Source of the DNA: Micromonospora sp. LH3U1
Lineage (GTDB): Bacteria; Actinomycetota; Actinomycetes; Mycobacteriales; Micromonosporaceae
DNA length: 64,000 nt
Direction of reading: 5' to 3'
NCBI RefSeq assembly: GCF_028475105.1
Contig: NZ_CP116936.1
Coordinates: 1,426,001-1,490,000, forward strand
Program-made: the position numbers and the translations under genes
Notes under the pieces: generated by a model
Databases searched by the model: none
Seen by the model: only the letters and a program-made list of their open reading frames with translations
Told to the model about the DNA's origin: nothing
Shown here: one piece after another, positions 19,548 to 28,981 of the stretch
Numbering within the stretch: position 1 is the stretch's first letter
Layout: every line of letters starts with the position of its first letter

Positions 19548-20537
19548 GTGAGCGAGCACGGCGGAGCCGGGCAGCACGGGCGGAACGCCGGCAGCGGCGC
19601 CAGTGTGTCCGCGATCGGGGAGTTCGGGCTGATCGGGCGGATCACCTCCCGACTGTCGTACGGACCGACGACCCTGCTCGGCCCAGGCGACGACGCGGCG
19701 GTGGTGGCCGCGCCGGACGGCCGGGTGGCGGCCTCCACCGACGTGCTGGTCGACGGGCGGCACTTCCGGCGGGACTGGTCCTCGGCCCGTGACGTCGGGC
19801 ACCGGGCGGCGGCGGCCAACCTGGCGGACGTCGCGGCGATGGGCGCCACGCCGACCGCCCTGCTTGTCGCTCTCTGCATGCCGGCCGACCTGGACACCGG
19901 CTGGGCGGAGGAGTTGGCCGATGGGCTCTCCGCCGAGGCGGCGACGGTCGGCGCGAGCGTCGTCGGCGGGGACATGTCGGCCAGCCCCACCCTGACCGTC
20001 GCCGTCACCGCGCTGGGCGACCTGGAGGGCCGCCCGCCCGTGCTGCGCTCGGGTGCCCGTCCCGGGGACGTGCTCGCCCTGGCCGGGCGCACCGGGTACG
20101 CGGCAGCCGGGCTGACCGTGCTCACCCGGGGCTTCCGCACCCCTCGGCTGCTGGTCGAGGCGTACCGGCGGCCGCAGGTGCCGTACCAGGCCGGCCCGCA
20201 GGCTGCCCGGCTCGGCGCCACCTCGATGATCGACGTGTCGGATGGGCTGCTCGCCGACCTCGGGCACGTGTCGGCGGCCAGCGGGGTGGCGATCGACGTA
20301 CGCCGGAACGCGTTCGAGGTGCCCCGGCAGATGGCCGATGCGGCGCAGGCACTCGGCGTCGACCCGTACACCTGGATCCTCGCTGGTGGCGACGACCACG
20401 CGCTGGCCGCGACCTTCCCCCCGGCGGTGGTGTTGCCACCGGACTGGCGGCCGATCGGCCTGGTCACGGACGGTGGTGGCGTGACGGTCGACGGTGCGCC
20501 CTACGACGGCCCGACCGGCTGGGACCACTTCCGGTGA
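19548..20537 (+). CDS. thiL: thiamine-monophosphate kinase
   Basis: Phosphorylates thiamine monophosphate to the active diphosphate. 329 residues with the PurM-like motifs GPGDDAAVV, STDVLVDGRHFRRDW, NLADVAAMGA, VGGDMSASP and, near the end, AGGDDHALAATF. GTG 19548 has AAGGAG at 19537-19542, 5 nt upstream. It is followed after 29 bp by a GNAT gene with its own promoter-like box. Confidence 0.94.
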   Translation: MSEHGGAGQHGRNAGSGASVSAIGEFGLIGRITSRLSYGPTTLLGPGDDAAVVAAPDGRVAASTDVLVDGRHFRRDWSSARDVGHRAAAANLADVAAMGATPTALLVALCMPADLDTGWAEELADGLSAEAATVGASVVGGDMSASPTLTVAVTALGDLEGRPPVLRSGARPGDVLALAGRTGYAAAGLTVLTRGFRTPRLLVEAYRRPQVPYQAGPQAARLGATSMIDVSDGLLADLGHVSAASGVAIDVRRNAFEVPRQMADAAQALGVDPYTWILAGGDDHALAATFPPAVVLPPDWRPIGLVTDGGGVTVDGAPYDGPTGWDHFR

Positions 20538-20566
20538 GGTCCGGAGCCCGCCGTATTCTGGATACC

Positions 20567-21028
20567 GTGAGTGAGATCGAGATCCGGGTGGTGCGGTTCG
20601 ACGCATCGGTGGCGCAGCAACTGATCCATGCCGCAATGGCCGACCTCGGTGCCCGCTACGGCGGCTCCGGCGACGACACCCCGGTGGACGCGACCGAGTT
20701 CGAGGCACCCGACGGCGCGTTCCTCGTCGCCTATCTGGCCGGCGAGCCGGTCGGCTGCGGTGGCTGGCGCAGCCACGGCGCCGACACCGCGGAGCTGAAG
20801 CGGATGTACACGGCCCCGGCGGCACGTGGGCGGGGCGTGGCCCGCACGGTGCTGGCGGCCGTCGAGCGCTCGGCCCGCGAGCACGGCCGCAAGCGGATGG
20901 TCCTGGAGTGCGGCGACAAGCAGCCCGAGGCGATCGCCATGTACGGCTCCGCCGGTTACGAGCGGATTCCGAACTTCGGCTTCTACAAGGACGAGGAAGG
21001 CTGCGTCTCCTTCGGCCGCGCCCTCTGA
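20567..21028 (+). CDS. GNAT-family N-acetyltransferase
   Basis: 153-residue acetyltransferase with the acetyl-CoA motif A seen as LKRMYTAPAARGRGVARTVL (consensus RxxGxG/A as RGRGVA) and a motif-B-like segment EAIAMYGSAGYERI. No Shine-Dalgarno sequence precedes GTG 20567; instead TATTCT ends 7 nt upstream, as for a leaderless transcript. Acceptor substrate unknown. Confidence 0.85.
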   Translation: MSEIEIRVVRFDASVAQQLIHAAMADLGARYGGSGDDTPVDATEFEAPDGAFLVAYLAGEPVGCGGWRSHGADTAELKRMYTAPAARGRGVARTVLAAVERSAREHGRKRMVLECGDKQPEAIAMYGSAGYERIPNFGFYKDEEGCVSFGRAL

Positions 21029-21054
21029 CCTGCGGGTCTCCGGCGGGGCCTGTG

Positions 21055-21132
21055 TTGATCGACTCTGTTTTCCTGCCGTCGGGCTATCCGCAGCGCCGGA
21101 TGCCCGGGGTTCAAGGAAACCGAGTCGATCAA
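21055..21132. repeat. palindromic element B (78 bp)
   Basis: Outer arms TTGATCGACTC and GAGTCGATCAA are perfect; pairing continues through TGTTTTCC/GGAAACC and, nearer the centre, CGGGCTATCCG/CGGATGCCCG. It lies between the convergent GNAT and rpmB genes, so may also end transcription. It resembles element C in length, outer arm and central GGGnTATCC core. Confidence 0.82.
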
Positions 21133-21158
21133 GCGGCGGCGGCACGCGGACACGACAG

Positions 21159-21186
21159 AGCCGGCGGACCTCAGGGTCCGCCGGCT
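21159..21186 (-). terminator. rpmB terminator
   Basis: A perfect 12-bp stem (21159-21170 with 21175-21186) with a 4-nt loop lies 30 bp beyond the rpmB stop. Confidence 0.75.
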
Positions 21187-21216
21187 GAGCCGTACGAGAA
21201 GGTGGGTGCTACCGCG

Positions 21217-21408
21217 TCAGGCGCGGGTGACCTTGCCGGCCTTGATGCACGAGGTGCAGACCTGCAACTTCTTGGTGTTGCCGCCACCGGCCGGGGTACG
21301 CACCGACTGGATGTTCGGGTTCCAGCGGCGGTTGGTCCGCCGGTGCGAGTGGGACACGTTGTGGCCGAAGCCCGGTCCCTTGCCACAGACGTCGCACACG
21401 CTAGCCAC
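21217..21408 (-). CDS. rpmB: ribosomal protein bL28
   Basis: 63-residue large-subunit protein with zinc-type cysteine pairs CDVC and CTSC, and the L28 core [23 protein letters not shown] 21408 has AGGAG about 6 nt upstream. Actinobacteria often carry a second, zinc-independent L28 elsewhere; this is the zinc-containing form. Confidence 0.97.
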   Translation of the reverse strand: MASVCDVCGKGPGFGHNVSHSHRRTNRRWNPNIQSVRTPAGGGNTKKLQVCTSCIKAGKVTRA

Positions 21409-21694
21409 GGGATACTCCTGGGATTGATACGTTCATGAGGTCGCCGGCAGGTGCTGCCCGGGCAACCTGGTCAGGTTACCCGATGACTCGCCGACCCGGC
21501 CAACCGGCCTGGTCCGGCGGTCGCCCGTGCCCCGGCTCGCGCCTGGTCGTGGGCCTGTCCGCCCGACGGTGGACCGGCCCGGCGGCAAGGCTACCGGAGG
21601 CGCCCGTCCCCGCCACGAGCACCGGCGGACCGGGGCGGGGAGGACACGCCGGACGAGTCCGACGGGTGTCGGTGTGCGCCAGTAGGCTTCTGCC

Positions 21695-23307
21695 GTGCTG
21701 GACACCCTCGACGCCGCCGCGGTCCGCCGCTGGTGCGCGAGCGGATTGGCCGCGCTGAAGCGGCACCAGGGTGAGATCGACCAGCTCAACGTCTATCCGG
21801 TGCCCGACGGCGACACCGGCACCAACCTGGTGCTCACCCTCACATCGGCCCAGCAGGCCCTCGCGATGAATCTGGACACCCTGCCCGACAGCGGGCCGAC
21901 CGCGCACGGGCACGCGCTGCGGCTGATGGCCCAGGGCGCGCTGCTCGGCGCGCGGGGCAACTCCGGGGTGATCCTGTCGCAGATCCTGCGTGGTTTCGCC
22001 GACGAGGTCGCCGTGGTGCCAGCGGTGCACGGCCGGGAGTTCGCCGCCGCGCTGCGGTCCGGCACCGCCGCCGCGTACACCGCGGTTGCCCGGCCGGTCG
22101 AGGGCACCCTGCTCACCGTGGTCGCGGCAGCCGCCGCCGCGCCGAACGGGCGGACAGCGGCGACCTGCCGGCGGTGGCCCGCGTCGCGGCCCGGGCCGCG
22201 GCCGAGGCGCTCGCCCGCACCCCGGAGCAGCTGCCGGCGCTGGCCCGCGCGGGCGTGGTCGACGCGGGCGGCCGAGGGCTCTGCGTGCTGCTCGACGCCC
22301 TGGTCGAGGTGCTCACCGGGGAGAGCGTCGCCCGGCCCGCGCCGACGCCGCGCTCCGCCCGCCCGGCGGCCAGCGTCGCACGGGAGACCGGTTCCGACGA
22401 GTACGCGTACGAGGTGCAGTTCCTGCTCGACGCCGGGGCCGAGGCGGTGGCCGGGATGCGGCGGGCGCTGGACGCACTGGGGGACTCACTGGTCGTCGTC
22501 GGCGACGGGCGTGAGCCGGAGGGCACCTGGAACGTGCACGTGCACGTCAACGACGTCGGGGCGGCGGTCGAGGCGGGTGTCGCCGCCGGCCGCCCGTACC
22601 GCATCTCGGTGACCCGCTTCGCCGACCAGCCCGAGCCGCCCCCCGTCCCGGTGGCGGACGGCCGCGCCGCAGTGGTGGTGGCCACCGGTGGCGGCATGGC
22701 CGAGCTGTTCGCCGCGGAAGGGGCCACCGTGGTGCCGGGCAACCCGTCCACCGGTGAGCTGCTGGACGCCGTCCGCAGCACCGGTGCGGCCCGGGTGGTG
22801 GTGCTGCCCAACGACGCCAACACCGAGGCGGTGGCGAGCGCGGCGGCCCGCGAGGCCCATCGGCACGGCATCAAGGTGAGCGTGGTGCCCACCCGCTCGC
22901 CCGTGCAGGCGCTCGCCGCCCTCGCGGTCCGCGACGGCGACCGCCGCTTCGAGGACGACGTGATCGCGATGGCCGAGGCGGCTGGCGCCTGCCGTTACGC
23001 CGAGGTCTGCCATGCCAGCCGGGAGGCGCTGACCGTGGCCGGCCCGTGCCGTCCCGGCGACGTGCTGGCGCTGGTCGAGGGCGAGGTGCACCTGATCGGC
23101 ACCGACCTCACCGACACGTGCGCCGCCGTGGTCGACCGGATGCTCGGCGGCGGTGGCGAGATGGTCACCCTGCTGGCCGGCGCGGACGCTCCGGCCGGGC
23201 TCACCGATGCCGTCCGCGCGCACGTCGCGAGGCGCTGGCCGTTCGTCGAGGTGCACACGTACCCGGGCGGCCAGCCGTTTTATCCGCTCCTGGTAGGGAT
23301 TGAATGA
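21695..23307 (+). pseudogene. fakA: DAK2/DegV-type fatty-acid kinase-like protein (FakA/YloV family), frameshifted
   Basis: The N-terminal DhaL-like ATPase domain has NVYPVPDGDTGTN (metal/ATP binding) and GARGNSGVILSQ. After GTLLTVVAAAAA the frame goes off and the expected ADSGDLPAVARVAARAA continues in the -1 frame to 23307, with a C-terminal domain ending ATRSP-like VVPTRSPVQALAAL and PFVEVHTYPGGQPFYPLL. The switch lies at about 22131-22143 in a GCC repeat and equals loss of one base. GTG 21695 lacks a Shine-Dalgarno; TAGGCT ends 6 nt upstream. The end overlaps recG (ATGA). FakA homologues phosphorylate fatty acids bound to FakB; the same gene precedes recG in mycobacteria. Confidence 0.82.
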
Positions 23308-25502
23308 GCGAACCAGCCACGGTGGACACTCCGCTGAAGAAGCTGGTCGGGGACAAGACGGCCAAGGCATTGGCCTCGCACCTCGACCTGCACACCGCGC
23401 GTGACCTGGTCTACCACTTCCCGCGTCGCTACGACGAGCGTGGCGAACACACCGACATCCGCTCGCTGGACGTCGGCGAGCAGGTCACCGTGCTGGCCCA
23501 GGTGCAGCGCACCGCGGTGCGCCCGATGCGTCAGCGGCGGGGCAACCTGCTGGAGGTGACCGTCGGCGACGGCTCCGGCGGGATGTTGACGTTGACCTTC
23601 TTCGGCAACCAGGCGTGGCGCGAGCGGGAGCTGCGCCCCGGTCGGTGGGGGCTGTTCGCCGGCAAGGTCACCGAGTTCCGGGGCAAACGGCAGCTCAACG
23701 GCCCGGAGTACGTCCTGCTCGGCGAGGGCGGTGACGGCGAGGCGGCGGTCAGCGACGAGATCGAGGAGTTCGCCGGGGCGCTGATCCCTGTCTACCCGGC
23801 CGCCGCCGCCGTGCCGACGTGGGTGATCGCACGCTGCGTGCGGGTCGTCCTGGACACGTTCACCCCGCCGGACGATCCGTTGCCGAGCAGCGTGCGGGCC
23901 AGCCGCAAACTGGTCGGGCTGGGCACCGCCTTGACGGAGATCCACCGGCCGTCCAGCAAGGAGGAGCTGCACCGGGCGCGGCGGCGACTCAAGTGGGACG
24001 AGGCGTTTGCCGTCCAGTTGACCCTGGTGCAGCGCAAGCACCGGGCGGCCGACTGGCCGGCCCGGCCCCGCCCGCCGCGCCCGGGCGGGCTGCTGGACGC
24101 CTTCGACGCCCGACTCCCGTACGAGCTGACGGACGGTCAGCGCGATGTCGGCGTGGAGATCGCCGCCGACCTGGCCGCCCCGCACCCGATGCACCGGTTG
24201 TTGCAGGGTGAGGTGGGCTCGGGCAAGACGGTGGTGGCGTTGCGGGCCATGCTCCAGGTGGTCGACGCGGGCGGGCAGGCCGCGCTGCTGGCGCCCACCG
24301 AGGTGCTGGCCGCCCAGCACCACCGCGGCATGCTCGACCTGCTCGGGCCGCTCGGTCGGGCCGGTGAGCTTGGTTCCGCCGAGCACGCCACCCGGGTCGA
24401 GCTGGTCACCGGCTCGCTGGGCGCGGCGGCCCGACGGCGGGCGCTCGGCGAGGTGGCCAGCGGCGCCGCCGGCATCGTGCTCGGCACCCACGCCCTGCTC
24501 TACGAGGGGGTCGACTTCGCCGATCTCGGCCTCGTTGTCGTCGACGAGCAGCATCGCTTCGGCGTGGAGCAGCGCGACGCTCTGCGGGCCAAGGCCGACC
24601 AGCCGCCGCACACGCTGGTGATGACGGCCACCCCGATCCCGCGCACGGTGGCGATGACCGTCTACGGCGACCTGGAGGTCTCCACCCTCTCCCAGCTGCC
24701 CCGGGGTCGGTCGCCGATCGCCTCGCACGTGGTGCCGGCCGCCGAGAAGCCGGCCTACCTCGACCGGGCCTGGCGTCGGCTGCGCGAGGAGGTAACCGCC
24801 GGCCATCAGGCGTACGTGGTGTGCCCGCGCATCGGCGATGGTCCGGCGTCGGAGGAGGAGCCGCCGCCGGTGGACGACAACGGTCGTCGCCCGCCGCTGG
24901 CGGTGACCGAGGTGGCACCGCTGCTGGCCGAGGGGCCGCTGCACGGGCTGCGGATCGGGGTGCTGCACGGTCGCCTGCCGGCCGACGAGAAGGACGCGGT
25001 GATGCGCTCCTTCGCCGCCGGTGACCTGGACGTCCTGGTGGCGACCACCGTGGTCGAGGTCGGCGTGGACGTGCCGAACGCGACCGTGATGATCGTGCTG
25101 GACGCCGACCGCTTCGGTGTCTCCCAGCTGCACCAGTTGCGGGGCCGGGTCGGTCGGGGTGCCGCCGCCGGGCTCTGCCTGCTGGTGAGCGAGGCCGCCG
25201 AGGGCTCGTCGGCGCGGGAACGGTTGGACGCGGTGGCGTCCACGAGCGACGGTTTCAAGCTCGCCGAGCTGGATCTGGAGCAGCGCCGCGAGGGCGACGT
25301 GCTGGGCGCCACCCAGTCCGGGCGCCGCTCGCACCTGCGGCTGCTGTCCCTGCTCCGCGACGCCGACCTGATCCGCGACGCCCGCGCCGAGGCGATAGCC
25401 GTGGTCGAGGAGGACCCGGAGCTGGCCCAGCAGCCGGCGCTGGCCGCCTCGGTAGCCGCACTGGTCGACGAGGAACGCGCGGAGTACCTGGAAAAGGGCT
25501 GA
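23304..25502 (+). CDS. recG: ATP-dependent DNA helicase RecG
   Basis: Branch-migrating helicase that reverses stalled forks and processes Holliday junctions. 732 residues: N-terminal wedge OB-fold (LLEVTVGDGSGGMLTLTFF), Walker A GEVGSGKTVVAL, DEQHRFG (motif II), TATPIPRT (motif III) and the C-terminal QLRGRVGRG (motif VI). ATG 23304 overlaps the preceding stop by 4 nt. A 79-bp palindrome follows the stop. Confidence 0.96.
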   Translation: MSEPATVDTPLKKLVGDKTAKALASHLDLHTARDLVYHFPRRYDERGEHTDIRSLDVGEQVTVLAQVQRTAVRPMRQRRGNLLEVTVGDGSGGMLTLTFFGNQAWRERELRPGRWGLFAGKVTEFRGKRQLNGPEYVLLGEGGDGEAAVSDEIEEFAGALIPVYPAAAAVPTWVIARCVRVVLDTFTPPDDPLPSSVRASRKLVGLGTALTEIHRPSSKEELHRARRRLKWDEAFAVQLTLVQRKHRAADWPARPRPPRPGGLLDAFDARLPYELTDGQRDVGVEIAADLAAPHPMHRLLQGEVGSGKTVVALRAMLQVVDAGGQAALLAPTEVLAAQHHRGMLDLLGPLGRAGELGSAEHATRVELVTGSLGAAARRRALGEVASGAAGIVLGTHALLYEGVDFADLGLVVVDEQHRFGVEQRDALRAKADQPPHTLVMTATPIPRTVAMTVYGDLEVSTLSQLPRGRSPIASHVVPAAEKPAYLDRAWRRLREEVTAGHQAYVVCPRIGDGPASEEEPPPVDDNGRRPPLAVTEVAPLLAEGPLHGLRIGVLHGRLPADEKDAVMRSFAAGDLDVLVATTVVEVGVDVPNATVMIVLDADRFGVSQLHQLRGRVGRGAAAGLCLLVSEAAEGSSARERLDAVASTSDGFKLAELDLEQRREGDVLGATQSGRRSHLRLLSLLRDADLIRDARAEAIAVVEEDPELAQQPALAASVAALVDEERAEYLEKG

Positions 25503-25532
25503 GCCCCGCCCGGATACGAGGCGCCTGGGCCG

Positions 25533-25611
25533 GTGATCCACTCCGGTTTGATGAAACCGGGGTATCCCCGCCGAGGTCATACCCCGGTTTCACTGACCTT
25601 GAGTCGATCAC
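25533..25611. repeat. palindromic element C (79 bp)
   Basis: Outer arms GTGATCCACTC and GAGTCGATCAC pair at 10 of 11 positions, and inner arms 25552-25565 and 25579-25592 (TGAAACCGGGGTAT and its complement) are perfect over 14 bp. It lies 31 bp after recG and before the convergent surface-protein gene, so it can act as a terminator, but it also shares sequence with element B. Confidence 0.82.
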
Positions 25612-25627
25612 GCACACCATTACATGC

Positions 25628-25665
25628 CTGAGGGCGCGCCGACCGGTTGGTCGACGCGCCCTCAG
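25628..25665 (-). terminator. terminator of the LPXTG-type protein gene
   Basis: A 17-bp stem with one G-U pair (25628-25644 with 25649-25665) and a GGTT loop lies 19 bp beyond the gene's stop on the minus strand. Confidence 0.75.
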
Positions 25666-25683
25666 TTGTCAGAGCGGGTTGTC

Positions 25684-26637
25684 TCAGGCGGTGAAGCGCA
25701 CCCGACGACGACGGGCCATCACGAACAGGACAGCACCGGCCGCGAGCAGCGCCACGGCGCCGACGATGATGCCGCCGGTCGCAGCACCGGTCAGCGGCAG
25801 GGCCGGCTCATCCTTGTCGCAATCGGCCGGCTGCTCCCAGGCGATCGGCGTGGTGTCGTCGAGGCCCTCGGCGGCCGGCGTGACGATGAGACCCTTCGTC
25901 GCGTCGAAGGAGACGGATCCGGTCTCGCCCGGCTTGACGGTCAGCGTCTTCGCCTCGCCCTTGTTCGGGGTCAGCGTGAGGACGACGGTCTCACCGTCCG
26001 CGGGGTTCTCGATGGTGAAGGTCAGCTTGTCGCAGGTCGACTCAACGGTGCCCACCGGCTCGGCCGGAGGCGTGGTGGCAGTCGGGGTCGGGGTCGGGCT
26101 CTGGGTCGGAGGCTGACTCGGCGACGGAGAGACGGTGGTGGGGCTGGGGGTCGGGGACGCCGTCGGAGTGGCGGTCGGGGTCGGGCTGCTCGGCGAGGGC
26201 GTGGGCTCCGCCGCGCAGGTGCCCGCCGGGGTGGCGGCCACCGTCCGCTCCTCGGTCACGATCCGGTTGGGGCGCTCCCACCGGGCCTCGACGGTCAGCT
26301 CGATCTTCGGCTGCCGCTCGGCGAAACGGTGGCTCTGGGTGGAGGTGAGGACACCCTCGCCCTTGGCCGGGAGGGTGGCGTCCTTCGCCAGGTCGCCGCC
26401 GCTGAACTCGGTCGGGACGGTCGACACGAGCTTGGTGATCGTCGCGTCGATGTTCTCGCTGTTGCTGACCTTCCAGGTCACCGTGACCTGACCGTCGGAG
26501 GCCAGGCAGTAGGTGCCGGAGGGCTCGGGGTGGTGGGCGCTGGCGGGGGACGCGACGGCACCGACGCCGGCGAGGCCGATCAGCGCGCCCGCGGCGATGG
26601 CCGCGAGGCGCCGGAACGGAGACTTGGGAGGGTTCAC
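25684..26637 (-). CDS. cell-wall-anchored surface protein with LPXTG-type sorting signal
   Basis: 317 residues. A signal peptide (RRLAAIAAGALIGLAGVGAV, then ASA) precedes a secreted domain with three cysteines (TYCLASDG, AGTCAAE, STCDKL). A ~45-residue Pro/Thr/Ser stalk lies at about 150-195, a second beta-rich domain follows, and the C-terminus is LPLTG, a hydrophobic segment and RRRRVRF, a standard sortase signal. GTG 26637 is chosen for its AGGAG site 6 nt upstream. No ligand or partner is evident. Confidence 0.85.
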   Translation of the reverse strand: MNPPKSPFRRLAAIAAGALIGLAGVGAVASPASAHHPEPSGTYCLASDGQVTVTWKVSNSENIDATITKLVSTVPTEFSGGDLAKDATLPAKGEGVLTSTQSHRFAERQPKIELTVEARWERPNRIVTEERTVAATPAGTCAAEPTPSPSSPTPTATPTASPTPSPTTVSPSPSQPPTQSPTPTPTATTPPAEPVGTVESTCDKLTFTIENPADGETVVLTLTPNKGEAKTLTVKPGETGSVSFDATKGLIVTPAAEGLDDTTPIAWEQPADCDKDEPALPLTGAATGGIIVGAVALLAAGAVLFVMARRRRVRFTA

Positions 26638-27105
26638 GCCTGCTCCTGATGAGGGGGGTACGGATCGCGTGGCGGGAGGGTCGGGAGCCATCGCGACCGG
26701 GGGGTCGCCTGCTCACCGGGGTATCGCGCGACGCGGTGGTGTTCCCGCGGCGAAAGCGGGGACAGGGGGTGACTGTACTGACGGGTGGTTAATGAGGGGA
26801 GTTCAGATCATTGCCATCGGGCAATGTAGTAAATTCGTGATCTTTGATATACCCAAGGTGTCAGTCCGGTCACCGGGGACGGCCCGCCCTCGCTGAGATC
26901 CACAGTGGATATCAGCCCGTCGGCGCTGGTCACGCCCTCCGTGGACCCGCGCGGCGGCGTGCTTGCGGCAGCGGTACCCGGTACGTGGCCCGGGGTGAGC
27001 GGAGCCGCCGTGCCACCGCCAGCCGGCAGGCTCGTCGGATACGCGCCGTGGTGACGGGGGCCGCGCCCCATCGCGTAGCGTCGCGGGCATGAGCAGGAGG
27101 AGACG
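26638..27105. other. non-coding region before rsmD
   Basis: 468 bp between divergent genes. It contains an AT-rich patch at 26790-26860 with a perfect 7-bp palindrome CATTGCC/GGCAATG (26810-26827 region) that could be an operator, a TCCCGC/GCGGGA hairpin near 26743-26762, and the AGGAGG ribosome binding site of rsmD. No convincing gene was seen. Confidence 0.5.
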
Positions 27106-27669
27106 GTGACCCGGATCGTGGCCGGGACGCTCGGTGGCCGGCGGATCGCCGCGCCTCCCGGCGCCGGTACCCGACCCACCTCCGACCGGGTCCGCGAGGC
27201 GCTGTTCAGTGCCGTCCAGACCGAGGTCGACCTCGACGGCGCCCGCTTCGCCGACCTGTACGCCGGCTCCGGCGCGGTCGGGCTGGAGGCGCTCTCCCGG
27301 GGGGCCCGGCACGTGCTGCTGGTCGAGTCCGACCCACGAGCGGCCCGGGTGATCCGGGAGAACGTGGCCGCCCTGCGCGCCGGCCCGGCGGCCCGCCTGG
27401 TCGCCGGCAAGGTGGCGACGGTGCTGGCCGCCGGTCCGGGCGACGAGCCCTACGACGTGGTCTTCGCCGATCCGCCGTACGCGGTGCCGGACGCGGAGAT
27501 CACCGCGCTGCTGGCCGCGCTGGTGGACGGCGGTTGGCTGGCGCCCGACGCGCTGGTGGTGGTGGAGCGGTCCACTCGCACGAGGCAGTTCGACTGGGTG
27601 GAGGGGATCACTGCCGAGCGCAGTCGCCGTTACGGCGAGACCACCCTTTGGTACGGTCGCCGATCATGA
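27106..27669 (+). CDS. rsmD: 16S rRNA (guanine-966-N2)-methyltransferase
   Basis: Methylates G966 of 16S rRNA. 187 residues with the RsmD N-terminus [15 protein letters not shown], the SAM loop [20 protein letters not shown] and the catalytic DPPY motif. GTG 27106 has AGGAGG about 5 nt upstream. Its stop overlaps the coaD start (ATGA), the conserved rsmD-coaD pair. Confidence 0.94.
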   Translation: MTRIVAGTLGGRRIAAPPGAGTRPTSDRVREALFSAVQTEVDLDGARFADLYAGSGAVGLEALSRGARHVLLVESDPRAARVIRENVAALRAGPAARLVAGKVATVLAAGPGDEPYDVVFADPPYAVPDAEITALLAALVDGGWLAPDALVVVERSTRTRQFDWVEGITAERSRRYGETTLWYGRRS

Positions 27670-28148
27670 GACGTGCGGTGTGCCCCGGTTCGTTCGACCC
27701 GGTCACCAACGGACACCTCGACATCATCGGACGAGCCAGCCGGCTCTTCGACGAGGTGATCGTCGGCGTACTGATAAACCAGTCGAAGAGTGGCCTCTTC
27801 ACCGTCGAGGAGCGGATCGACATGCTCCGCGAGGTGACCTCCTCGTACGGAAATGTGCGGGTCGAGTCGTTCCGAGGGTTGCTGGTGGACTTCTGCAGGG
27901 CCCAGCAGGCCAGTGTGCTGATCAAGGGTCTGCGGGCGGTCAGCGACTTCGACTACGAGTTGCAGATGGCTCAGATGAACATCGGGCTGGCCGGCGTCGA
28001 GACGCTCTTCATGCCGACCAACCCGCTCTACTCGTTCCTCTCCTCAAGCCTGGTCAAGGACGTGGCCAAGTGGGGTGGCGACATCTCCGCGCACGTCCCT
28101 GACCCGGTCCGCGAAGCCCTCCAGGCCCGCCTCGGCCCCCGCCCCTGA
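27666..28148 (+). CDS. coaD: phosphopantetheine adenylyltransferase
   Basis: Adenylates 4'-phosphopantetheine to dephospho-CoA. 160 residues, the usual length. The nucleotidyl-transferase motif [16 protein letters not shown] contains the TxGH catalytic site, and the C-terminal [13 protein letters not shown] matches the second nucleotide motif. Coupled to rsmD by a 4-nt overlap. Confidence 0.97.
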   Translation: MRRAVCPGSFDPVTNGHLDIIGRASRLFDEVIVGVLINQSKSGLFTVEERIDMLREVTSSYGNVRVESFRGLLVDFCRAQQASVLIKGLRAVSDFDYELQMAQMNIGLAGVETLFMPTNPLYSFLSSSLVKDVAKWGGDISAHVPDPVREALQARLGPRP

Positions 28149-28373
28149 TCTCCGATCCCCACGATCTGACACCTCCGGTCGCTCCAACGCCCCTTTTGCG
28201 GCAGATTGACGCAGCAGTGGGCGCCAGATCGGCGCGGAGTGACGATGTCGCGACGCGCCGGGTCGGGGTGGATGGGGCGCGTGTGGGGCGAGCACGACAT
28301 GATTGGTGGCGCGGGGAACGGCCGTAGCCCGCATCATGGAGGTCGGCCGACGAACGACAGGAGTGAGGTACCG

Positions 28374-28871
28374 GTGGACCCGCTCGATCGCATCGACGAA
28401 CTGATCGCCATGGTGGAGCAGGCCCGCTCCGTCCCGATGTCGCGCAACAACTGCATGGTCGACCGGGGTGAGATGATCGCGGTCCTCGACGAGATGCGCG
28501 CCGACCTTCCCGCCGACCTGCGCCGCGCTGCCGCACTCCTCGAGGAGCGCGACAAGATCATGGACGCAGGCAAGCGCGAGGCCGACCGGATCATCAGCGA
28601 AGGTGAGGCAGAACACGCCCGCCTTGTCTCCGTGAACGAGATCACCGTGTCGGCCGAGCACGAGGGTGCCCGGATCATCGGGGAGGCCCGGGCCGAGGCG
28701 CAGCGCCTGCGTGAGGAGGTCGACGACTACGTCGACACCGCGCTGGCCAACTTCGAGCAGTTCCTCACCCGGGCGCTGGCCTCGATAGAGCGTGGCCGGG
28801 ACAAGATGCACGCACTGCGGGAGATCGGCACCTTCGCTGGGGATGAGGCGGAACGCCCGCTACCCTTCTGA
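28374..28871 (+). CDS. sepIVA: DivIVA-like septation protein (SepIVA-like)
   Basis: 165-residue coiled-coil protein starting MDPLDRIDELIAMVEQARSV, with NCMVDRGEMIAVLDEMRADL and a long Glu/Ala/Arg helical stretch to EEVDDYVDTALANFEQFL. This matches the family of mycobacterial SepIVA (Rv2927c), a DivIVA-domain septum protein, and the gene position between coaD and the DUF177-rpmF-plsX-rnc-mutM cluster is the same. The mycobacterial protein is about 245 residues, so this is a shorter form. GTG 28374 has GAGG about 5 nt upstream. Confidence 0.75.
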   Translation: MDPLDRIDELIAMVEQARSVPMSRNNCMVDRGEMIAVLDEMRADLPADLRRAAALLEERDKIMDAGKREADRIISEGEAEHARLVSVNEITVSAEHEGARIIGEARAEAQRLREEVDDYVDTALANFEQFLTRALASIERGRDKMHALREIGTFAGDEAERPLPF

Positions 28872-28981
28872 GCGGCACCTCACCAGCCGACATTCTCGGG
28901 CGGGGGTCGCCCCCGGTTCGACGGTCGGGCGGTCGCCCAGGTAACCTTTTTTGTCGGCCTCTCACCGGCCGGAGTCTGACT

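Noticed and set aside
26690..26770. c-di-AMP (ydaO-type) riboswitch
   Set aside because: A GC hairpin next to a wall-protein gene suggested it, but the conserved core was not found on either strand.
26803..27312. Minus-strand open frames over the start of rsmD
   Set aside because: Not protein-like, and they overlap rsmD.
28162..28231. Palindrome after coaD
   Set aside because: Only 7 bp (CGATCTG/CAGATCG) pair clearly; too weak to class with the other elements.
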